Source: Bacillota bacterium
Lineage (GTDB): Bacteria > Bacillota > Dethiobacteria > DTU022 > UBA8154
Direction of reading: 5' to 3'
Length of the DNA: 5,267 nucleotides
Assembly (NCBI GenBank): GCA_003456095.1
Contig: DMPF01000233.1
Span: 1,424 to 6,690, forward strand
How positions within the stretch are numbered: position 1 is the stretch's first letter; each line of letters starts with the position of its first letter. Below the pieces are notes generated by a model that was not told where the DNA came from, did not search any database, and was given only the letters and a program-made list of their open reading frames with translations. Shown here in pieces: positions 1-5,267 of this stretch. The position numbers and the translations under genes are program-made.

Positions 1-2
1 AT

Positions 3-743
3 ATCCGGGGAAAGCTAACTATGGTGGATCAACGGGGATTAACACAAAAGGACCTTTACCTTAGCGAGCTGTGCCGGCAGGGGGATGATTGCCTGGTTTT
101 TATCAATACGCTGGGCCGCATGGGCCATTTGCAGCGGCGCTTCAGCGGGAAAAGGGGGCTTATTTTTTCCCACCAGGGCCGGCTGCCGGCAGCAGAGCCT
201 TTAAGCATACCGCTTCACCTGGTTCTCTATGATCTGCCCTTGGAGAGCCAAAAGCTAAGGAGGCTGCTGCATAGTCTGATCGTGAATAATGATCTGAAGG
301 TGCATCTCCTTTACGGAGCGGCGGACTGGCAGAACAATCTGCGCTTAATGACGGCAACTATCCCTTCTTTTTCCGTTTTGGAACAGATCTTTGACATCCT
401 GCGGGAAATGGCTGTGACAAAAGAGGGTATTTGTGTAGATAAAACGCTGGTGCGGTTGCAGCAGTGCCTTTCTTTTTCACCGACAAAATCCTTATTGGAG
501 AAATGCCTCCAGATTATGGAGCAGGCTGCCTGTCTGGGGCCGGATAATGATAAGCTAAAGCTCCAGCCTGTTTTGGGGGACGATTATTGCTTAATGCTCA
601 AAAAAATGGCTGGGACGGAACAATACAGCCGGGCAAGGCAGCGGTGGCAGGAATCGCTGCACTGGCAAAAGCTTATGCTGGAGGCAGGGGTAGCCGAGAT
701 CATTACCCTTCTTGGTGAAGGAGCGCGGGAAAACTTAAGATGA
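3..743 (+). CDS. recJ: RecJ single-stranded-DNA exonuclease, C-terminal part (5' end outside window)
   Basis: The reading frame is open to the left edge: the six codons before the ATG at 21 contain no stop, so this is probably the 3' end of a longer gene. A complete 240-residue protein starting at 21 is the alternative; GGGGAAAG at 7-14 would be a mediocre ribosome site for it. The DHH and DHHA1 catalytic domains of RecJ, a 5'-3' ssDNA exonuclease of repair and recombination, are not in the window. What is visible resembles the Firmicutes RecJ C-terminal region: a VDQRG segment (24-38), LVFINT (93-110), LVLYDLP (219-239) and HLLYG (303-317), laid out like a degenerate helicase-type fold, then a helical tail. 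No catalytic motif is present, so the call rests on these family-like phrases and on the position directly before relA, as in Bacillus, where apt intervenes. The stop overlaps the relA start (ATGA), suggesting translational coupling. Confidence 0.66.
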   Translation: MRGKLTMVDQRGLTQKDLYLSELCRQGDDCLVFINTLGRMGHLQRRFSGKRGLIFSHQGRLPAAEPLSIPLHLVLYDLPLESQKLRRLLHSLIVNNDLKVHLLYGAADWQNNLRLMTATIPSFSVLEQIFDILREMAVTKEGICVDKTLVRLQQCLSFSPTKSLLEKCLQIMEQAACLGPDNDKLKLQPVLGDDYCLMLKKMAGTEQYSRARQRWQESLHWQKLMLEAGVAEIITLLGEGARENLR

Positions 744-2950
744 GTATGCAATTATTAAAAAAGAGCTTTACCCGTTACAATAGAAAAAAAGAAGACTGGC
801 TGCTGATTAAGCGTGCCTACCAATTTGCTCTTAGCGCCCATGCCGACCAGAAGAGGGTTTCCGGAGATTCGTATATCACTCATCCGCTGGGAGTAGCCTG
901 TATCCTTACGGAACTGGAGCTGGACCTGGTAACGATTATTACCGGGCTGCTTCACGATGTGCTCGAAGATACGCCCGTAACATATGCCGACCTGGAGCGT
1001 GAATTTGGCGGGGAGGTGGCAGGCCTGGTGGACGGGGCGACCAAATTGAGCCGTATGGAATTCCGTTCCAAGGAAGAGCAGCAGGCGGAAACCTGGCGTA
1101 AGATGTTCGTGGCGATGGCCAGGGATATCCGTGTGATCCTGGTTAAGCTTGCGGACCGCACTCACAACATGCGCACCCTCCATTACCTGTCCGACACTAA
1201 ACAGCATGAGATTGCCCGTGAGACCCTGGATATTTATGCTCCCTTGGCGCATCGCCTGGGAATTTATAAGGTCAAGTGGGAACTGGAGGACCTTGCTTTT
1301 CGCTACCTGAATAAAAAGGATTATTATTATCTTGTGGAAAAACTGGCAAAGAAACGGAGAGAAAGAGAGGAATATATCAATAATGCCCTTGCCGAGCTTG
1401 CGGCAGGGATCAAAGAAGCCGGTATTGCTGCGGATGTTCAGGGCCGCCCCAAGCATATCTTCAGCATCTATACCAAGATGAAGGAACAGGGAAAAGAATT
1501 TAATGAAATATATGACCTGACCGCGCTGCGCGTCATTGTGAACACGGTACGGGATTGTTACGCTGCCCTGGGCGTGGTGCACACTCTGTGGCGTCCTATT
1601 CCCGGGCACTTTAACGATTATATCGCCATGCCCAAGCCTAATATGTACCAGTCCCTGCATACCACGGTGGTTTACGGCACTGAAAGGCTGGAGGTGCAGA
1701 TTCGCACCCGGGAGATGCACCGCACTTCCGAATACGGCATTGCCGCGCACTGGCGTTACAAGGAGAAAGCCAAGGACGACCAGGAATTTGCCGAGAAGCT
1801 CTCCTGGCTGCGTCAGCTGCTGGAATGGCAGCAGGAGCTTAAAGATGCCCAGGAATTTATGGAACACCTGCGTGTTGACCTTTTCAGTGACGAAGTGTTT
1901 GTTTTTACCCCCCGCGGCGACGTTATTGCTCTGCCGGCCGGTGCCGGCCCTCTTGATTTTGCTTACCGTATCCATACGGATGTGGGGAATCGCTGTGTGG
2001 GAGCAAAGATAAACGGTCGTATTGTTCCCCTGGATTATATCCTTAAAATGGGTGACATGGCGGAGATTATCACTAGCAAACAGGGTACACCCAGCCGGGA
2101 CTGGTTGAAAATGGTTACCAGTTCTGTGGCGAAAAGCAAAATCCGCGCTTGGTTTAAAAAAGAACGGCGTGAAGAAAATATTGACAAGGGCCGGGACAGC
2201 CTGGAACGGGAGCTGCGCCGCCTGCAACTGGAACCGCACCAGCTACTTAAGGAGCCGCTGCTGGAAGAGGTGGGACGCCGTTATAATCTGCTCAGCGTTG
2301 ATGATCTTTTTGCTGCGGTGGGCTACGGGGGAGTATCCACACATCAGATTATTTCCCGGTTGCGGGAAGAATATACCAGGAAATACGGTGCAGAGGAAAA
2401 AGGCAAACTAACGTTGCCGCCGCTAAAACCCTGGAAGGAGCCAACCCGGGCCACCGGAGGCGTTAAGATCCAGGGAATTGATAATATGCTGGTTCGTTTC
2501 TCACGCTGCTGCAATCCTCTGCCAGGCGACGAGATTGCCGGCTTTGTGACCCGCGGGCGGGGTGTTTCCATCCATCGCCGTGATTGCCCCAATATACGGC
2601 AGGCCCTTCAAAATAAGGAAAGGCTCATGGACGTTTACTGGGAGGCGCAGAGCGATGTATCTTATTTGGTGGCACTGGAGGTTACAGCTATGGATCGCCC
2701 CAACCTGCTCAGCGATGTGGTCCAGGCGATAAGTGATTGCAAGGTTAATATCTCCAGCGTCAACGCCCGTGTTGCGCGTGATGGTACAGCTACAATAAAC
2801 CTCACCTTTGTGGTTACCGATCTGGAGCACCTCGAATTTGTCATGAACAAGATCAGGCGCGTGCGCGATGTGTTTACTGTGGGACGCCCCATGGGAAACG
2901 GTTCGCCCCCGGCGAAACGCTATCCACGGGCTTCGGGGAAAGGGAGATGA
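740..2950 (+). CDS. relA: Bifunctional (p)ppGpp synthetase/hydrolase, Rel (RelA/SpoT family)
   Basis: This 736-residue, full-length long RSH protein makes (p)ppGpp from ATP and GDP/GTP during amino-acid starvation and hydrolyses it otherwise, acting on the ribosome. Domains in order: HD hydrolase, about 25-150, with H48, H72-D73, E76-D77 and D139 all present, so hydrolase should be active; synthetase, about 235-330, with the GRPKHIFSIY entry, D259 and E318 (EVQIRT); TGS, about 384-446, with H412 in YRIHTDVG; a helical region; a zinc-finger-like domain with C590, C591, H612 and C616; and ACT, about 642-715. The last 20 residues are a Pro/Lys/Arg-rich tail. The synthetase motif that is normally RxKD in bifunctional enzymes (ExDD in synthetase-only RelA) reads HFND at 290-293, an uncommon neutral version. 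The start at 740 overlaps the upstream stop; a second in-frame ATG at 746 is possible. No strong Shine-Dalgarno sits at the right distance, consistent with coupling to recJ. Dtd follows after three bases. Confidence 0.97.
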   Translation: MSMQLLKKSFTRYNRKKEDWLLIKRAYQFALSAHADQKRVSGDSYITHPLGVACILTELELDLVTIITGLLHDVLEDTPVTYADLEREFGGEVAGLVDGATKLSRMEFRSKEEQQAETWRKMFVAMARDIRVILVKLADRTHNMRTLHYLSDTKQHEIARETLDIYAPLAHRLGIYKVKWELEDLAFRYLNKKDYYYLVEKLAKKRREREEYINNALAELAAGIKEAGIAADVQGRPKHIFSIYTKMKEQGKEFNEIYDLTALRVIVNTVRDCYAALGVVHTLWRPIPGHFNDYIAMPKPNMYQSLHTTVVYGTERLEVQIRTREMHRTSEYGIAAHWRYKEKAKDDQEFAEKLSWLRQLLEWQQELKDAQEFMEHLRVDLFSDEVFVFTPRGDVIALPAGAGPLDFAYRIHTDVGNRCVGAKINGRIVPLDYILKMGDMAEIITSKQGTPSRDWLKMVTSSVAKSKIRAWFKKERREENIDKGRDSLERELRRLQLEPHQLLKEPLLEEVGRRYNLLSVDDLFAAVGYGGVSTHQIISRLREEYTRKYGAEEKGKLTLPPLKPWKEPTRATGGVKIQGIDNMLVRFSRCCNPLPGDEIAGFVTRGRGVSIHRRDCPNIRQALQNKERLMDVYWEAQSDVSYLVALEVTAMDRPNLLSDVVQAISDCKVNISSVNARVARDGTATINLTFVVTDLEHLEFVMNKIRRVRDVFTVGRPMGNGSPPAKRYPRASGKGR
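2941..2946 (+). promoter_or_regulatory. Ribosome binding site for dtd
   Basis: AGGGAG lies inside the last codons of relA, seven bases before the GTG at 2954. It supports that GTG as the dtd start and indicates that dtd is translated from the relA message. Confidence 0.7.
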
Positions 2951-2953
2951 AGG

Positions 2954-3403
2954 GTGCGGGCAGTGGTGCAGCGGTCACAAAGGGCACGTGTGGAAGTTGA
3001 AGGCAAGATTGTAGGGCGGATTGAAAAAGGCATGGTGGTCTTTCTTGGTATCGGAGCCGGAGACGGAGAGCAGGATTGCCGTTATCTGGCTGCGAAAATC
3101 GCCGACCTGCGCATTTTTGAAGACAGGGATGGCCGTATGAATTGTTCTGTAAGGGAGGCAAAGGGGGAGATCCTTTGTGTTTCCCAGTTTACCCTTTACG
3201 GAGACTGCCGCAAGGGCCGCCGTCCCAGTTTTGTGGCGGCAGCCCCGCCAGAGCAGGCTAAAGCTCTTTATGAAAGATTCTGTGAACTGCTGCGCGAAGA
3301 GGGCCATACCGTTGTCACCGGTATATTTCAGGCCATGATGGGCGTGATGGTGCACAACGATGGCCCCGTCACCATACTCCTGGACAGCCGTAAGACCTTT
3401 TAA
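2954..3403 (+). CDS. dtd: D-aminoacyl-tRNA deacylase (D-Tyr-tRNA(Tyr) deacylase)
   Basis: This 149-residue cytoplasmic protein has the normal family length. DTD hydrolyses D-amino acids, and in known members also glycine mischarged on tRNA(Ala), from tRNA, acting as a homodimer whose active site sits at the subunit interface. The two signature motifs are intact: SQFTLYGD at residues 77-84 and NDGPVT at 135-140, the latter holding the Gly-Pro pair (G137, P138) that gives the enzyme its chiral selectivity. The N-terminus MRAVVQR is the usual start of the family and fixes the GTG at 2954 as initiator. The gene begins three bases after the relA stop with a Shine-Dalgarno inside relA, so it is certainly co-transcribed; relA-dtd adjacency is common in Firmicutes. 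Nothing is truncated or missing. No hairpin terminator is evident after the stop, so transcription may continue into aspS. Confidence 0.96.
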   Translation: MRAVVQRSQRARVEVEGKIVGRIEKGMVVFLGIGAGDGEQDCRYLAAKIADLRIFEDRDGRMNCSVREAKGEILCVSQFTLYGDCRKGRRPSFVAAAPPEQAKALYERFCELLREEGHTVVTGIFQAMMGVMVHNDGPVTILLDSRKTF

Positions 3404-3413
3404 CAACGCATAG

Positions 3414-3441
3414 TTTTCATTGTGTCCCGAAATTTTTATAT
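3414..3441 (+). repeat. Left arm of inverted repeat flanking aspS
   Basis: This 28-base arm lies in the 64-base dtd-aspS gap and contains CATTGTGTCCCGAAA. Its bases 3414-3437 are the exact reverse complement of 5217-5240. The next four bases (ATAT) match again after a one-base difference, five T here against six A in the right arm. It ends 12 bases before the aspS ribosome site. The arm also carries TCA at 3417-3419, the complement of the TGA that stops aspS in the right arm. No obvious target-site duplication flanks the pair. A 24-base exact match within 1.8 kb is far beyond chance, but its origin is unknown. Confidence 0.93.
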
Positions 3442-3442
3442 C
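3414..3442 (+). promoter_or_regulatory. Possible weak promoter for aspS inside the left repeat arm
   Basis: TTTTCA at 3414-3419 and TATATC at 3437-3442 are separated by 17 bases. Each matches four of six positions of the sigma-70/sigma-A -35 and -10 consensus. The predicted start would fall just upstream of the aspS ribosome site, giving a very short leader. The match is weak, in AT-rich sequence, and could be accidental; read-through from dtd is an equally good explanation for aspS expression. Confidence 0.22.
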
Positions 3443-3453
3443 TGAGTGCGAAA

Positions 3454-3459
3454 AGGTGG
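3454..3459 (+). promoter_or_regulatory. Ribosome binding site that fixes the aspS start
   Basis: AGGTGG, within AAAAGGTGGG, lies eight bases before the ATG at 3468. It favours that ATG over the in-frame TTG at 3420, which would add 16 residues encoded partly by the repeat arm and unlike any AspRS N-terminus. Confidence 0.75.
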
Positions 3460-3467
3460 GAAAGTCG

Positions 3468-5237
3468 ATGCGTTTGCGACGTACATACTGGTGTGGGGAT
3501 ATCTCTTTGAAAAATGTAGGAACAAATGTGGTGCTGGCCGGCTGGGTGCAGGGACGCAGGGACCACGGCGGCCTGCTTTTTATTGATTTGCGGGATCGCA
3601 CAGGTCTGATTCAGCTTGTTTTTAATTACGAGCACCAAGAAGATCTTTTTCGTGCCGCGGAAAAACTGCGCGCCGAATATGTTTTGGCAGTCAGCGGTGC
3701 AGTGATTGGCCGCTCGCCCGAAACAATCAACCTTAAACTGGCCACCGGGGAGATCGAAATCCGCGTGGATGAAATAGAAGTGCTGAATATGGCCCAGGTG
3801 CCGCCGTTCTACATTGAAGATGCCATTGATACTGATGAAAACCTGCGCCTGCGTTACCGTTACCTGGACCTGCGACGGCCGGAGATGCAGGAGATGCTGC
3901 GCCTGCGCCACCGCCTGCTCATGGCTGCGCGAAAATGCCTGGATGAGCGTGGTTTTTGGGAAATTGAAACCCCCATGCTTACGCGCAGCACCCCCGAGGG
4001 CGCCCGCGATTACCTGGTACCCAGCCGTATATCCCCGGGCTGTTTTTATGCGCTGCCCCAATCTCCCCAGCTTTTTAAACAGCTGCTCATGGTTGCTGGC
4101 GCGGAACGGTATTTTCAGATTGCCCGCTGCTTTCGCGATGAGGATCTGCGGGCGGACCGCCAGCCCGAGTTTACGCAAATTGATATGGAACTTTCCTTTT
4201 GCGTCCGGGAAGATCTGATTGCCGAAGTGGAGGCGCTTCTTGCCCGTATCTACCGGGAAGTTTTGGGCCGGGAACTGCATACGCCCTTGCCTGTGATCTC
4301 TTATGCGGAAGCGATGGAGCGCTTTGGCAGCGACAAACCTGATACCCGTTTTGGCATGGAGTTGCAGGACATTTCCGGAATTGCCCGGGAATGCGCCTTT
4401 AAAGTATTTAATCAGGCTGTCAGTGCCGGCGGGGCAGTTAAAGGGATTAACGTGAAGGGATGCGGCTATTTCAGCCGTAAGGAACTGGATGATCTTACGG
4501 CGTTGGTGCAATCCTGGGGAACGGGGGGGCTGGCCTGGATGATCGTGACGGAGGAAGGTTTTAAAACCCCCATTGCCAAGTTTTTTACAAACGCACAGCT
4601 AAACAGTTTGCGCAGGTATATGGCCGGGGAAGACGGCGATCTACTTCTTTTTATTGCCGATGCGCCGGATGCTGCACAAAAAATACTCGGTCAGCTCAGG
4701 CTGCACCTGGCCCGTAAGCTCGATCTCATTGCGGAAGGTGAGGATCATTTCCTCTGGGTGCTGGATTTTCCGCTCTTTGCTTTTTCGCCGGAGGAGAACA
4801 GATATACGTCCAACCATCATCCCTTTACCGCGCCCCGGGATGAGGATATCCCCCTGCTCCGGACGGAACCGCAGAAAGTCCGCTCCCTGGCTTATGATCT
4901 GGTTTGTAACGGGGTGGAGATTGCCGGGGGCAGCATCCGTATTCACGGGCGTGATTTGCAGGAAACAATTTTTAGACTGCTGGGATTGACGCAGGAAGAG
5001 CTGGAAGAGAAGTTTGGTTTTTTACTGGAAGCATTTAAATACGGGGCGCCGCCACATGGGGGCATTGCCTTTGGTCTTGACCGGTTACTGATGCTCATGA
5101 GTAAGCGTAAAAGTATTCGCGATGTCATTCCCTTTCCCAAGACGGCTGCCGGCACCTGCCTGCTCACCGGAGCTCCCGCTCCCGTTTCCCCCCATCAGCT
5201 CCAAGAGCTGCATATAAAAAATTTCGGGACACAATGA
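3468..5237 (+). CDS. aspS: Aspartyl-tRNA synthetase (bacterial type, class IIb)
   Basis: The 589-residue cytoplasmic enzyme charges tRNA(Asp) with aspartate using ATP; length is normal for the bacterial type. Domains in order: N-terminal OB-fold anticodon-binding domain (about 1-105, GWVQGRRDHGG and FIDLRDR); catalytic core from about 125 with motif 1 around FWEIETPML (163-171), the QSPQLFKQ loop (198-205) and motif 2 (FRDED, 222-226); the bacterial insertion (GAD-like) domain, about 289-425; then the returning core with GVEIAGGSIRIH (482-493) and motif 3 GLDR (536-539). ATG 3468 is chosen because MRLRRTYWCG matches the family N-terminus and a good ribosome site precedes it. H33 in RDHGG is typical of non-discriminating AspRS, which also makes Asp-tRNA(Asn), but the second reported determinant region has Glu (E85) where such enzymes often have Gly. 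The last residues, ending NFGTQ, and the stop come from the right repeat arm; the usual C-terminal ELHI phrase is intact, so activity should be unaffected. There is no room upstream for a T-box leader. Confidence 0.97.
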   Translation: MRLRRTYWCGDISLKNVGTNVVLAGWVQGRRDHGGLLFIDLRDRTGLIQLVFNYEHQEDLFRAAEKLRAEYVLAVSGAVIGRSPETINLKLATGEIEIRVDEIEVLNMAQVPPFYIEDAIDTDENLRLRYRYLDLRRPEMQEMLRLRHRLLMAARKCLDERGFWEIETPMLTRSTPEGARDYLVPSRISPGCFYALPQSPQLFKQLLMVAGAERYFQIARCFRDEDLRADRQPEFTQIDMELSFCVREDLIAEVEALLARIYREVLGRELHTPLPVISYAEAMERFGSDKPDTRFGMELQDISGIARECAFKVFNQAVSAGGAVKGINVKGCGYFSRKELDDLTALVQSWGTGGLAWMIVTEEGFKTPIAKFFTNAQLNSLRRYMAGEDGDLLLFIADAPDAAQKILGQLRLHLARKLDLIAEGEDHFLWVLDFPLFAFSPEENRYTSNHHPFTAPRDEDIPLLRTEPQKVRSLAYDLVCNGVEIAGGSIRIHGRDLQETIFRLLGLTQEELEEKFGFLLEAFKYGAPPHGGIAFGLDRLLMLMSKRKSIRDVIPFPKTAAGTCLLTGAPAPVSPHQLQELHIKNFGTQ

Positions 5238-5240
5238 AAA
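5212..5240 (-). repeat. Right arm of inverted repeat, overlapping the 3' end of aspS
   Basis: This 29-base sequence is the inverted copy of 3414-3441, with 24 uninterrupted matching bases (5217-5240) and one extra A in the A-run. It covers part of the codon for H582 of AspRS, the codons for I583 to Q589, the stop TGA at 5235-5237 and three bases beyond. Arm outer edges are about 1.83 kb apart and enclose only aspS. No inverted-repeat hairpin plus T-run that would make a convincing local terminator is seen. The remaining bases to 5267 are AT-rich and show no further feature. Confidence 0.93.
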
Positions 5241-5267
5241 TTATTATGTTAATTTAAACCTTGCATC

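Noticed and set aside
183..195. Short CTGCCGGCAG palindrome in the recJ end
   Set aside because: A ten-base self-complementary sequence in coding DNA is expected by chance.
1936..1949. GC-rich palindrome GGCCGGTGCCGGCC inside relA
   Set aside because: It encodes the conserved PAGAGP stretch of the TGS domain; the two-base loop and codon constraint make a structural role unlikely.
755..2239. 494-residue open frame antisense to relA
   Set aside because: It lies wholly within a strongly conserved gene, has no recognisable domain, and is explained by codon bias of the + strand gene.
3420..3467. Upstream TTG start giving a 605-residue AspRS
   Set aside because: The extra 16 residues derive partly from the repeat arm and do not resemble AspRS; ATG 3468 has a proper ribosome site and the family N-terminus.
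3404..3467. T-box leader for aspS
   Set aside because: Only 64 bases lie between dtd and aspS, too short for a T-box; no conserved T-box sequence or terminator hairpin is present.
3417..4511. 364-residue open frame antisense to aspS, ending NFGTQ
   Set aside because: It is a shadow of aspS; the shared ending simply reflects the inverted repeat arm, which is reported separately.
5238..5267. Terminator after aspS
   Set aside because: The sequence is AT-rich but shows no GC-rich stem followed by a T-run before the window ends.

Overview
The window is a chromosomal stretch from a Gram-positive, probably Firmicutes/Clostridia (Peptococcaceae-like) bacterium. The evidence is the recJ - relA - dtd - aspS gene order on one strand, the bifunctional Rel-type RelA/SpoT protein, the Firmicutes-style RecJ C-terminal region and GC content that looks close to 50 percent. 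All genes read on the + strand and are tightly packed. No intergenic stretch exceeds 64 bases.

Layout: 3-743 is the 3' end of a gene open at the left edge, most likely recJ (C-terminal domain only). It overlaps by 4 bases (ATGA) with relA/rel at 740-2950, a full-length (p)ppGpp synthetase/hydrolase. Three bases later comes dtd (2954-3403, GTG start), a D-aminoacyl-tRNA deacylase. After a 64-base gap comes aspS (start chosen at 3468, end 5237), a full-length bacterial aspartyl-tRNA synthetase. The last 30 bases hold the tail of a repeat and AT-rich sequence with no recognisable gene.

The genes share a translation and stress theme: Rel senses uncharged tRNA on the ribosome, Dtd removes D-amino acids from tRNA, and AspRS charges tRNA. 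In the familiar Bacillus subtilis arrangement apt lies between recJ and relA, and hisS lies before aspS. Both are absent here.

The most unusual structure is a near-perfect inverted repeat of about 28 bp (24 bp uninterrupted) that brackets aspS. The left arm (3414-3441) lies in the dtd-aspS gap. The right arm (5212-5240) encodes the last residues and stop codon of AspRS. No transposase lies between or beside the arms within the window. The pair could be a remnant of a mobile or dispersed repeat, the boundary of an invertible or transferred aspS cassette, or a long-range mRNA stem. The second oddity is a neutral HFND sequence in Rel where bifunctional enzymes normally carry RxKD.
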